From Corbicula japonica (taxonomy: Eukaryota; Mollusca; Bivalvia; Venerida; Cyrenidae), in contig JAZAYU010000053.1 of NCBI GenBank assembly GCA_038501625.1, positions 4,512,501 to 4,576,500 on the forward strand: a DNA stretch of 64,000 nucleotides, read 5' to 3'. Positions within the stretch are counted from its first letter, which is position 1; each line of letters begins with the position of its first letter. Below the pieces are notes generated by a model that was given only the letters and a program-made list of their open reading frames with translations, was not told the origin of the DNA and searched no databases. Positions 24,628 to 35,914 of the stretch are shown piece by piece. A program made the translations under genes and the position numbers.

Positions 24628-27600
24628 TTATCCAGAAGCTGGCTCCTTCTTGGCAAACAATCCTGTAACCATGGCTGGGACACCACTCAGCCATAACCAG
24701 ACAGCATTGAAAAAGGCTGTAATTCCTGCCCAGAGCTTCACAAAACTACAATGATAAACATACAGAAAACATTACGCTTACAGTCATTTGTCTTTCATAA
24801 ATTATCAGTAACAATACAAATCTGAAAGAGCTGGAGTCTTAAATTCACCTCCTACTCAAATTTGTGAATGAAATTTGCCAGGATTTTTAATGAAATCCCT
24901 TGGAAAGAAGGCAAAGTCCTTACTACTTTTAGTCCAATTCCCACTGAAGAGAAGTTATATCAGCTTTCCTTCAAAAAGTAAAAGAACAAAAAGGGGCAAA
25001 ACTCAAATTCTAGTTTTTGAATTACATACAAAATCAACATGTTATTATAGAAATCCTAAATCTTCGTCTGTCAACAGTACAGAGAAACACACTTACTCAA
25101 CGTTCTGCTGTATAACAAAGCTGAGAACTATGACAGCGATGGTAGCAAACACCACGATAGCCGGATAATCTGAGCGTACAAGACCTCTGCAACAATCCCG
25201 CATCTTCTGCACAGAGGAGCAACAGCCTTGCCACCATCCTGAAGCCTTGGCTGGAGCCGGTGGTGTCTCGCTTGCTGTAGTGGTCCGCACCTCAGATGTT
25301 CTGGAAACCACTGTACTGCGCTGGGTTAAGGTTGGACTCAAAATTGATCTCTGAAATTCAGTGATTATAATAAATTGCCTCGCTCATATTCTTCGTGCCA
25401 AATTTAAAGGTTTTTTTTCTGTTAGGAGAAAGTTTTAGTGGAGTTCATGCATTCCAAAGAAACTGTGTTAACTCCAAATAAGTATTCTCTACCAGACTTT
25501 AAGATGGTAACCAAATCATGAATTTGACAGCAATAACTGTAACATGTTGTGTCTTAAAACCATGAACATTTATGTCAAGATAATTTACACAATTTACATG
25601 TGTATTTATAACCTTTTACAAACCAAGTTGAAATTTCTTAGGGCTGTTCAAGGAAAAAAGGAGCGGGGGAGATAGAACTGAAATTAATTAAATTAAAATT
25701 TGATGGGGGGGGGGGGGGGGGGGGGGATTCATGGAAGCAAATGTGTTGTTTGGGGGTATTTGAACAATTTTAATTGTGTTGCTTGTGGTTAATAAAAACA
25801 TTCTAAATGTGTTGTCAATAATAACTAATTTTAGGTCTCGTCTGTAAAACCTGACATTAATCATTCACTAGTCACACCTGGTAAGCGTACGAAAACTGCA
25901 AACTTGGTATGCTTTTTTTTAACGACGTTATGATAAACATATCGACACTGGCATAAAATGGCGAGATCCATGGACATCGAACATGTGGTCAAGTTTTTAG
26001 CCACAAATAATTTAAATACTCTTGTTGAAACATTCAAACGTAAGTATAAAGCTAACTATTAAGATATGTTAATAAATTTTTATCACCGATTCGGTATTGA
26101 ATCCGTTATTAAGCAATGTTTATGCTGACAAGTGTGGCATGTCTAAAATTTGGATATTGGTCAGGTTCCTGTTTGCAGAAGCCTATTGGAATGTCAAATC
26201 CACTGGTTCTACTGGTTTCTTGTTTAAAATATCTTTATGAAATCTCACAATATTGTTGTGTATGATCATATATAAGTACTGGTTAAGTTCAATCTGTATA
26301 CTTTTAACTTTTAAGAAATACGAATAATACACAAAATCTTAGTGACACATATCTAAACCTGTAATACTATGTAGTATATACTGGCAAATAATATATACCT
26401 GCAAATAGGAACAGTCAAAGCCCTTTGTTTTTATTACAAATTATGGAGAAATCCAGAGCACTCCTTGCTAACTTTTTTCACAACATTCAACTAAACCATG
26501 AAAGACGCGGAAAGAATAAAAAAATGTTTTAAGTAATCAGGATTCATTAACGTATCCAAGAATAGAGCAACACAAATAATAAGGAGTACATCAACAGACA
26601 TGAAAACAAATTTGTACAATCAGTATTTCGATCTGTTCACATAATACAGGCCTTGGTGAGCAGTCTGGCCTACATCCTGGCAGCCTACGACTGGCTGCCC
26701 ATGTGAGGACTCGTTGATCTGAAACATGTGCAACGAATGGGAATGATATTTGATTCATCACTTCAAGTTTTCTTTATTCCTTCTTAAACATGAGCAGTTA
26801 GGACAGTTTACGAATTATATCAAAATGCAACAATTTCAAACAAAATGATATTAACATGGAAAAGAATTACATTGAAATTGCATGGTAAAATCATCTTTGT
26901 AATATTAGATCAACAAAAAATTCATGCAAGTTTACGAAAAACTTGTCTCCTGAAATCTACAATTTGTGTTTCTAATTGCATTGGTGGGGGGTATAAATTG
27001 TGATAATAATGCGGTGGTGGTGGGTCTTTGACATATTACAATTCTATTGGTTGGGGTTTGAAAATAAATATAACTGTGTTTTTAAGTTCCGTTCTACCCC
27101 CCCCACTCCTTTTTTCCTCGAACAGCCCTTACTTCTTTTCAATACAGTATATATGTATTTCAGAATAGGAGTTAGAATTGTTTCCATATGATAGTAGGCA
27201 CAGTTCCATTATTCAGTAATTACATATAGCCCTATTATTTACTTTACTAAGTCAAAGATAACAGATCATACTGTAAGTGTCTCGGTGGTTGTCTCGGTTC
27301 GACCAGGAGATTGAGTGATGGTTTCAGTTTTTGTTTGCTCCACTGTGGGCTTGGGTGATGACGTTACTGTGGTGCTTGTTTTATTAGATCTCTCTGATTT
27401 ACCGCTGCGAGATCGATTTGAAGAATTACGATCGGATGAGGATTTTCTCTTAGAACTGCTGCGGCTTCTGCTTCCTGACCGGCCACGACTCCGAGATCGA
27501 CTTTTTGACCTGGATTTCGACTTTTTCCGTGGCTGAAAAAAAAAGCTGCAACTACTCATACCAGTTTTGATAGGAACTTTCACTGAAGTTTTTAAAAAGT

Positions 27601-30600
27601 ATCATGACCATGTCAAAGACTAGGTATCTCATGAAATTATGTTACTGTATAAATATTTTAAACTTGTCACATGATTAAAATATAAATAATCAGAAAATTT
27701 AACACAGTAATGTCCATATTACCATGCATCAAACTTTGAAGACTTGTGTTTGTTTTAATTTTGTCTTTTGTACTTCACCTATGAGAGCTTAGTTTATCAA
27801 CTATTTTCCAGGTGAAATATTTGTCCCATTATAAATTTATTATTTGTTAAGTTGCTCATGTAAAAGTTCCTTAAATGCTACAAAACTGTTGGACAACTGG
27901 AAACTTTAAAATCGAAGATTAATGTCTGATCACTCCAACATTCTGTTTCTTTGAGAATATAGCGCTTTTACATCTGATCCTTCACAGAGTATATTTAAAT
28001 TTGAAGTTTTATTTGTTGAATTCTCTTCTAATGTCATCAATAGTAAATGAGTTAAATAAAAGTAGCTACTTGCAACTACAAGAAAAATCATTTTGATCCT
28101 ACTCCTAGAATCGGAAATGATTATTAAATACATCATGACATGTAACTCACAATCCATGTAAAGAATAAACCTACCAAAACCTTTGAACGGAAAGCAGCTA
28201 TAGCCTCGGCGGCATTGGACAGATTCTTCAGTGGCTCCCAGGTGTTCTCAGTGACACCGAAACCTTTCCATTTCACCAAATACTCTAATCCCCTTTTAGA
28301 GGACTTCCTTTCTCCTAAAATCTCAGCTACCTAGAAAAAAATAGTTCAAATAATAAATTTTTATCAATTATTATTATAATTTTTCAGATATCAGACAGTT
28401 AAATTATTTTTATACAATCTTTATTCAGACCTCCTCCTAAAAGATGCAACATCTCTTCTAGTAGTTCTACTTGGCCCAAAGATGGATGCTTGTTACTTTT
28501 GTAAAGGAGAGTTCATAGCTCCCCTAAAATGATAAAATCTTTATTTAAGGAAGAATTCTCAGGGACTTCAATTGATGCATGCAGATTCTTGAAGTTTGAT
28601 GCAAGCAAATTAGAATGTTTACCCTTTTGACCTGACCTGATTCTGAGGTTGGAGTCATTCTGATGCAGGAGAATTTGGATAGCGATAAAATCATGTAAGA
28701 ATGAAGTTAATAGTTTGTCTGTTGTATTTTAAATAAGAAGTAAATAATTATAAATTAAACTGAGTTCACTGAATACATGATAGGACTCTTGGCAGTCTTG
28801 CCAATCACATTATGACCACTTGAAAATTCTCAGTAGGGGTCAGATGACCCCTGGTTTTCAAAAGCTATTGAAATCCCTGATTTTTATTAAGTTTACATAC
28901 TAAAACAAATGTAAACTTTTTCAATTCATTCATCTATTAAAAAAAATATCGATAAGTAAGAACTTTCATCAAATGGTCAAGATAACACAGCTCTTGCTGC
29001 ATTGAATTTTTTTTTTAAGTTGAAGTGACTTCTCCCTCAGATCAGCTAAGGGAGCATTTGGGAGACATCCTAGAGATGTGGAGGAGACTTCAGGGGAAAA
29101 TGGTGTTTACTGTGTTTCCTATATATCTTTTCTTTTGTAATTAACTGGTCAACATTTAATTCATACTTTCACATTCTTTCATTTCTTTGACCTGTGCAAC
29201 ATGATAAAATAAGCAATAGCAAAATGTTGCATTTATATAAGGGAGTACAATGGTGATGAGAAATTTACCTTCCATATAAAACAACTGCATTGATAACAGT
29301 AACTAGAAAATGATAACAGAAGGCAGACTTCTCAAGTTATTAAGTGTCAGACATTTTGTCAGACCAATTTCTGCATCTTCAACAAATTCTGTCTGACATG
29401 TTAATTTTCGCATTTTAATGGACAAAAATAGTTAAATCAAGAACACATGACATACTGTAAAAAACGAAGATTTTTTAAACATTTATTGGTTGGATGCAAC
29501 AATAACCTCAGAAACTGGTATGTAAAATCCCAGTCTGAAGACGAGTCCACAAACTGAGCTCTCTTAGCCTGTGGTTCTGGACGCTTTTGGCCTGAGGTGT
29601 GTCCTGTGCCCTCGGCACTGTCCAACCATTTTTGTACAGATTGTTGTGGCAGAAAGCCTTATGTGTGGGACCATTAGAATTTATGCAAACCAGTGATATC
29701 TTGATGCTGTTCCAGGGCTTTTTTAGTTTTTTTGGGCCCAAGGGGGAAAAAGCCTCTTGCCCATTTTGGGAATTTTTTATGTGTTATACACCATTTTTTT
29801 ATACTGGTTACACTCAGTTACATATGTATATTCATGGAATGTAATTTTCACAGATCACTGATCACAAGTAATCAAACCCTTTTTCGGAATTTGACGTCTG
29901 TTGTTTATAACTTTTCAAGTTTTTTGGTTTCTATTTCATATAGGCAAGAAGTATTTCTGTTGAAAAGGTTTTTTTTAAATTGGGAATTTTTTTCTTGAAA
30001 TTGCGAAAAATGGTCCATTTGGCATTGGGAATGGGGCCTAATATCAGCCCCGTGAGACTCGCTGGAAAAGCCCTGGGTTCTTTTTTTACTGAGGACATTA
30101 TCCAGGGGTTTTCCTAGCATTTCTGAGGGTCCTGAAAACGTACCCTTTCCCAAAGCAAACGGACCCTTTCCCAATCCGAAATTTCTTCCTTTTTTCCCAA
30201 TTGAATTCAAAACATAAGAAACAGTGTTAACTTTCGCTTTACGTTGTAAACAACAACTGACTGCTTTATCTGGCACTATGCATGTGACGTCACAACCAGG
30301 TGTAAAATTCGGTGCATACGGTATAATTATGTGTCTGTATGGATTAGAGTTTGTCGAGATACCGGTCCGTGTCGAGAAAAAATGGACATTCCGTTCCCCT
30401 CAAAGAAATTTTAACCGAATAAAATCGATCTGAGTTAATAGGCGATTTGGAGTAAAACAAATTATTCGTTTTCGCGATATTAACACTAATACGTTACCGA
30501 GTATGGCCACTCATAACAGCAAATACTACGCAAAAAAATTCGTAAACGGGATTCAAAAGGCTGTTCGTCAATTGTTGACCTTTGCAAGAAATGGCAACAA

Positions 30601-33600
30601 CAAAACACTGAACAAGAAATGGACAAACAGATCAACAAATTAAATTATTCCATACCTTGAGTTTTTTCTGAAAAAAACAAAAACAACACAAAAACAACCT
30701 GTATGTAGGTTTTAAACACTAAACCACCCTGAGTTAATAAAAAGTAATCGGCAAATCTTAACATAATTCGGTTTAATACCCCATTAAAGAACTGTCTTGT
30801 TCTCAATTCCAAAAAATATAACTTATTAAAACATTTGGTTTAGTAAATTATTCGATTAAAAGCACATAGCAACGAACGAATTCCCGCCAATTAAGCGTCG
30901 TAAACAATTTTTGAAATATAAACATCATTTCCGCTAAAAACATCTTTTAATTAAAAGCAATTGAATAAATTACATATACTTTATGAAATTAAATCAAATT
31001 TAATGCATATTTATGCAATTAAACCCATTTTTAAAGTGGATTCCGGTAAATCAAAGTGGATTCCGGTAATTTTAGTGGATTCAGGTAAGTCGTGTGACCG
31101 CCCAAAATGAGATGTTTCACGAACTAAAATTATCCCAATTCTGGCCAGGGTCCTTTTCCCAAAATGGCTAGGAAAACCCCTGTTATCGTATTAACCCTTT
31201 CCTCCACATAATGCATTTTTACGCATGTGCAACCAGTTTATATCCAGATCAGCCGGCACATCCATGCTGTCTGATCAGGATCTACACTGCTTGCCCAAGC
31301 AAGAAAGGTGTGTCTGTGGAGGAAAGGGTTAAGCTATTAGATTTAAATTTGATCTATCATTATCAGAAAAATGTTCTTTGACCAAGCCCCTGGCCATGAT
31401 TCACAATAAATCAGTTGAGAAAAATTAGTCTTTATCGGTATAACCAGTTTTATTCAATTATTTATTGTAAATAATACTTTTTTATATTTTTAATATAATA
31501 TATATAATCTTGATAATAACCGGTATATATTTATTCAAATTCTAACACACCCAGCTTCAACAAATGCTCAATAATCAATTGATTAACTCCATAAGGATAG
31601 TAGCATTCAGCAATGTTTTATACTTGCACGTTAGCATTTGGTATGTGGTCACAGCGTTTTTTTTCCTTCTTTAACTACCTCCCCAAAAGGGTACCATTCC
31701 CAAAGCTGACGGCAGTCTTCCCAATTCAATCAGGGCACCTTTCCCAATCCCAAAAACTACTGTTTCCAACAACAAACAGTGCGGTTTCCCTATTGACAAA
31801 AGAGTTTTTCGCAAGAAATGTCGCACATTATGTAAAATGAAAATATACCATACAAACAGCCAGGGGGCCCCTCCCTTTGGTTATAATTTCAAATGCAGAT
31901 TCATTTCACTCCTAGTTTGAATTTACATTATGAAAAAATCCCAATTGCCCTTATTTTGCGACTAATTTTTTCCCAATTTCAAGATTTTATGACACGAAAA
32001 TTTCCCAATTGTTGGGGAAGAGGACCCTTTCACTAGCAACAACCAATGATTTTAAAACATACTGAAAAATATAGAAAAGCTGATATTTTCTGAAAGATCT
32101 CAAAAAACCATTTACAAAAATGTATAGTTTTGCTATGTTACACCTACTTGTTTTTAATTAACATGCTTCACAAAGTCGAAAAAATACAGTCCAAAATAGT
32201 AACTTTTGAATTTTTAAATAAAGTTGACCTCAGTTGTTATCTTCATCCTGGAACAGTTTTAGCACATTAATCCACCGTAAATTTGTTCAATAAACAATTT
32301 TGATCTGTTCTGTAACTTGAACTTGACTGTAAACTGTGTTTTGTCATTGGTATACCTCTTCAAACTGACCCACCGTATAAAAAAAAATGCATAAAAACAG
32401 GGTTGGGCGGTAAATACCACCCCTGGTATTTACCGTCCTGGAAAATACTCCCCAAAGTGGCAAATACTGGAAAATACTACACAGATGAGTTTTTTGCCTT
32501 AAATACTGCAGAAATCCTAACTTAGTTGACTGTTATTAATGTATAATCATAATACTAATAAAATTACTCAGATATTTTAATTAAATTTCATTCAGGTAAT
32601 CACTATAATCACTTACAGTAAAAATAAATCTTAAAGAACTGTCTTTCATACTTAGAACCTAAAAATACAGCAGGTGAGAAATTAATTCTAATCAACCAGT
32701 GCACCTTGCCATTGACACTTGACAAGCAAAGCCATAACGTGTAGAGGATTAAAACAACATGTTTCAGACAAGGGGCTGTGATAGCCAGAGGCAAAAAAGG
32801 CAATAGTAAAGTGTCATAAATAACCTATACAATTTGTCTAGGTGCAAGTAAATGGTTGTGTATTGGTATGACTACAGAAAGCTGCCAAACTGGTGTTCTG
32901 TTACAGATACCTTAGGGGGAAAGAAGAGATTGCCTGGTAGACAGAGACTTCTTTGTATCTAACCTTATTTGTTATTGTACTCATGTATATCTATTGATTG
33001 GTGTAAGTTGTGTACATTACTTGTTATGATTAAAATTAACCATCTAAAGTGCTGACTCCATTATTGTTAATAATTGAATTTTGAAGTTGCCCACATGCTG
33101 ACTCTAAGGAATACATTGTATTGTATAATTTCCATGGGTGGTCAATTCAAATGACCACTTTTTTCAGTACTTAAATATATATTTTTGTGGATAAAGTGAT
33201 AAAAGTGTTAAACTTTAATATGAATATGATGGTAATTGATGGGTAAACTTGAAATTATCTTCATGAATGCTGATAATAGGTAATATTGTATAAATTCCAG
33301 ACTGGTTAATTCAATCGACCAGTATATGCCAGTAAATGCCAGTATTTGCTGGTAAATACCAGGTAAATACCGCCGGCATGGAAAATACTCATATTTGCCG
33401 GCATTTTGCCAACCCTGCATAAAAATGAACAAAATATAAACTTTTAAGCTGGTTAATCACATAAATGTCATTTATACAGGTTTTTAACTTTTTTGTGTCA
33501 TAATGGTTTGCCAAAGCATTAATATGTTGCTCAATAAAATATATATTTATGAAAAAGAACTATCAATATTTTTATTTAAAAGGGATACAAGATTACGCCA

Positions 33601-35914
33601 CCCACCCATGTAAACTATATCACTGTATCATTTGCATACAATTTCCATAAAAAAGATATTCGTATGAAATATTTGTATCTGGGTAATTAATACAAAATAC
33701 AAATCCCACTTATTTTAAACAAAGAAACAATTATAGAAACACATTAGGTTGAAACGTGGTCTAAACAGAACATAAACAACTATATCATACTACTGCATTT
33801 CAGAACCGAACTGACAAAAAATGACAACTGCTTCAAAGTAACTGTCAATAGCAAAGATAAATTTTAATCATCTGACTATCATTCTGCTGGAATTGAGAAA
33901 AAATAATAACACAATTGTAACAGCTAACTATAAAATTCAATATGCTAATCGCTTAGCAACAGTCTAATTAAATCATAATAAAACAAAGTGTGTTGGACTT
34001 GTATAGTAAATTGGTTCTAGCTATGCCAACTGTTGCTTTCATGAATTAAAGTACAGTTCACAAGGTTTTTAGCATCTATGTACCATTACATTGTTTATTA
34101 GTAAGGAAACAATATTTACGACTGTCGTACAGTAATAAACATTACAGCGTCAGGGCTTTTTCAGGGGTTTTGGGGAAAAAGGCCCCTGCTTAAATTGGGA
34201 AATTTTTTACACGGTATACACTGGTTTTACACAGGTTGCATATGTAAATTCAAGGATGTAGGTTTCACAGATTACTGATCAAATGTATACAAACTAATTT
34301 TGTAATTTGAAAAGCTCTTTGTTTATACGGATTCTCTTTTTTGTTTTTTATTTTATAAGCAAAAAGTTATTTCTGTTGAAATGGGATTTTTTTTCCTTGA
34401 AATTGGGATTTTTTTTCTTGAAATTGAGATTTTTTTTCTTGAAATTGGGAAAAATGGTCCTAATTTGGCACTGGGAATGGGGCCCATTATCGGCCCTTTG
34501 AGACTAGCTGAAAAAGCCCTGAGCGTACAACGGAATCGAATATTTTGGGTACTAATCGGCTACCATAAGTTTTTACATGTTAACAAGTAAATAAACAGAT
34601 GACAAGTCATATTGTTGCTTTAAATTAATGAAGAAAATGATTTCCTATCATACTGGACCTATATGACTTTATCACCTCGTATGTTCAGGGCTCTCACTAG
34701 ACTTGCAAATTAGGGAGAAGTTTTGTCATAATTTTACTGAATTAGGGAGAAGTTTGCAGTCAACAGCATTCTTTTCCTATATAGTCTATACAAAATGACT
34801 TCTCCCATAGCTCAAAGTAGGGAGAAGTCTGGTCACTTCTGGGAGACCACTTCTCCCAAGTCTCCCTCTACTGAGAGCCCTGATGTTACCCGATACCTTT
34901 CAAAATTCAAAACAAATAATCGCTTTTAGTAAGTTTTACTTAGTTCTGTTTTCGAACTTTCAAACTTCCGGTGCGCAGTTATCTCCCTTGCAATTGCTCT
35001 GGCTGGTATTATTAACGATTAAAAATACATATTCTATGGGGTCATCCAATAAAGATAATGCTTTTTTTGTTAACAGAAAACATTTATTTGGAGAAAAAAA
35101 AACAAACTTGTCAGTTGATCTTTGGGATTAATGGATATTTTTCTGCTTCACATTTTTTGGATAACATTATTTTACGGAAATTGTCCGAGGGCACCTGCAA
35201 AACCCACTGACAGACCAATCAAAAACACCTTTCTTTATGAAAATTTTACAGCCGGAAACATCCTGTTTTTATCACAGAAAGGCGTAATAGAGAACCATGC
35301 CAGCGGGGTCATGTTTTCACACAAATGTTAAATGTGCATGTGCGCCACCTAGCGGATCATTGGTTGTTGCAACTTTCACGGACGGGGAAAAAACACTGGG
35401 TCAGTTTCAAATTTTCGTTTCACAGAAACAAACAAAGGTCCCAACTTGCAGCAATTCGGATAGCATGGGCAATTTCATCTAAGTTTCAAACATCCATGCA
35501 AACATGTTTTTCATTCATTCTTATATAGCTCAATTGGGCTAAATGGATGACGGAGGTTTCGGTAAATAACAATATCGGTAAATTGATTTTATAGTATGAA
35601 TTGGCTAATTTCAGTGCAGACCATTAAAGGATGAAATGAGATGGACCTAGGCAGTCACTACAAGTTGATAAATACAATAGAGACTGCCTGAAAATCTCCT
35701 GTGGTGCTTTATTTTTAAGAGCCAAAACAACCGGACCAATCTCGCTATATTCCAAACAAATCTCTCAATTTTAAATAAGTATGCCATTGTATAACGATGC
35801 ATCGATGTTGAAACGGTAACTCTGGCACGATTTAAGCCGAAAATTAAATGTTATACTGGCAAAATATCATTAAATTCGGATGGTTACCTCTAACTCGCCT
35901 TCGCTGTCCGACAT
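24628..35914 (-). CDS. chromodomain protein with RS-rich linker and C-terminal membrane segments
   Basis: Five minus-strand exons: 35888-35914, 28175-28330, 27272-27532, 25097-25350 and 24628-24745. All have GT/AG boundaries and matching phases (0,0,0,2), giving 271 aa. Residues 1-9 are acidic (MSDSEGELE). Residues 8-60 form a chromodomain close to HP1/CBX, with EYLVKWKGF and ENTWEPLKNL; W30 and F33 fit two of the three methyl-lysine cage residues, but the first cage position is L8. Residues 62-112 are an RS/SR-rich basic linker, followed by a Ser/Thr-rich stretch. Before the membrane part is a Trp/Cys-rich segment (GWWQGCC, RDCCRG). Residues 210-228 (YPAIVVFATIAVIVLSFVI) are a strong membrane helix, and residues about 239-263 are a second hydrophobic segment; the tail is short and Lys-containing. 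Reader + RS + membrane resembles in layout the lamin B receptor (Tudor-RS-multi-TM) and, functionally, C. elegans CEC-4. A role anchoring methylated chromatin at the inner nuclear membrane is inference. Intron 1 (7.6 kb) is filled with hAT-like elements. Confidence 0.8.
25705..25726. repeat. poly-G tract
   Basis: Twenty-two consecutive G residues within an intron of the chromodomain gene. Able in principle to form G-quadruplex structure; its length may be unreliable in the assembly. Confidence 0.9.
25958..26039 (+). CDS. candidate first exon, SAM-like N-terminus
   Basis: An ATG in good context (AAAATGGCG) opens 27 codons, MARSMDIEHVVKFLATNNLN then TLVETFK, ending exactly at a consensus donor C|GTAAGT. 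The pattern VVKFL-(x9)-LVETFK resembles the first helices of a SAM domain. It sits on the opposite strand within intron 3 of the chromodomain gene, so it could be the first exon of a nested or divergent gene. The next exon is not established. A strong acceptor at TTCCTGTTTGCAG near 26181 gives only a short in-phase continuation before a stop. It could also be a retained gene fragment. Confidence 0.35.
26620..26718. other. GC-richer exon-like island, strand uncertain
   Basis: This short island stands out from AT-rich surroundings. On the plus strand, an acceptor ATAATACAG precedes 26650 and the frame ALVSSLAYILAAYDWLP has strongly G/C-ending codons, then ATG TGA or a donor at CAT|GTGAGG. On the minus strand, an acceptor CATGTTTCAG precedes 26718 and opens 32 codons (INESSHGQPVVGCQDVGQ...) to a stop, in phase with exon 3 of the chromodomain gene, so an alternative last exon is possible. 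The sequence alone cannot decide. Confidence 0.25.
28331..29700. other. intron 1 of chromodomain gene, right part, no exon seen
   Basis: AT-rich. It includes a short stretch near 29028-29090 (CTTCTCCCTCAG, GGGAGACATCC) related to the CAGGGCTCTC element at 34686, and a small inverted repeat (TGTCAGAC / GTCTGACA) near 29345-29400. Nothing coding. Confidence 0.45.
29713..30075. mobile_element. hAT-like MITE, CAGGGCTTTTT family, copy 1
   Basis: Termini CAGGGCTTTTTTAG and GGAAAAGCCCTG are inverted. The flanks TGTTC (29708-29712) and GGTTC (30076-30080) agree at 4 of 5 positions, consistent with a 5-bp target duplication. The interior is about 60-70% alike by eye to 34151-34521, with repeats of TTGAAATTGGGA type. 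Non-coding. Confidence 0.7.
30103..31182. mobile_element. hAT-like element, CAGGGGTTTTCCTAG family, 1.08 kb
   Basis: Terminal inverted repeats CAGGGGTTTTCCTAGCATTT and AAATGGCTAGGAAAACCCCTG with an exact 5-bp flanking duplication TTATC (30098-30102, 31183-31187). No transposase frame. It includes CCCTTTCCC-rich sub-terminal stretches also seen near 31680-32030. Confidence 0.8.
31192..31332. repeat. GATC-rich palindromic repeat, copy 7 (short form)
   Basis: The outer inverted ends TTAACCCTTTCCTCCACA and GTGGAGGAAAGGGTTAA are clear. The interior has CAGATCAGCCGGCACATC and CTGATCAGGATCTACACTG. About 140 bp, the shortest complete member here, and it helps to define the family ends. Confidence 0.8.
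31333..32397. other. intron 1, hAT relic sequence
   Basis: No exon. 31660-32040 has motifs ACCATTCCCAAAGC, CACCTTTCCCAATCCC and TTGGGGAAGAGGACCCTTTC. These resemble the sub-terminal parts of the CAGGGGTTTTCC element, suggesting a decayed copy. Confidence 0.4.
32398..33417. mobile_element. hAT-like element with exact 8-bp duplication
   Basis: Termini CAGGGTTGGGCGG and TTGCCAACCCTG form an inverted pair, flanked by the perfect 8-bp direct repeat CATAAAAA (32390-32397 and 33418-33425). That combination is diagnostic of hAT. Sub-terminal GGTAAATACC and AAATACTGG motifs recur on both arms. About 1.02 kb, no transposase: a non-autonomous copy. Confidence 0.88.
33418..34150. other. intron 1, no feature seen
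   Basis: AT-rich sequence without exons or recognisable repeats beyond the target duplications of the neighbouring elements. Confidence 0.4.
34151..34521. mobile_element. hAT-like MITE, CAGGGCTTTTT family, copy 2
   Basis: Termini CAGGGCTTTTTCAG and CTGAAAAAGCCCTG are exact inverted repeats. AGCGT flanks both sides (34146-34150, 34522-34526), a 5-bp target duplication. The internal CCTTGAAATTGGGATTTTTT unit is repeated three times around 34385-34450. Confidence 0.85.
34686..34882. mobile_element. 197-bp hAT-like MITE, CAGGGCTCTC family
   Basis: Termini CAGGGCTCTCACTAG and CTACTGAGAGCCCTG are inverted. The flanks ATGTT (34681-34685) and ATGTT (34883-34887) are identical, a 5-bp target duplication. 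The interior has several TAGGGAGAAGT / ACTTCTCCC repeats. A related relic lies near 63575-63660. Confidence 0.85.
35888..35914 (-). other. first coding exon of chromodomain gene
   Basis: Codes MSDSEGELE and then the donor GAG|GTAACC. It is separated by 7.6 kb from the chromodomain exon. Upstream on the minus strand, at 35915 and beyond, is the 5' UTR or promoter side. A longer alternative frame from the ATG at 35931-35933 is open but gives a basic, unlikely N-terminus. Confidence 0.7.

Noticed and set aside
27315..27536. Open frame on the plus strand opposite the RS-rich exon
   Set aside because: Antisense shadow of Arg/Ser codons of the chromodomain gene (gives an Asp/Leu/Arg-rich peptide).
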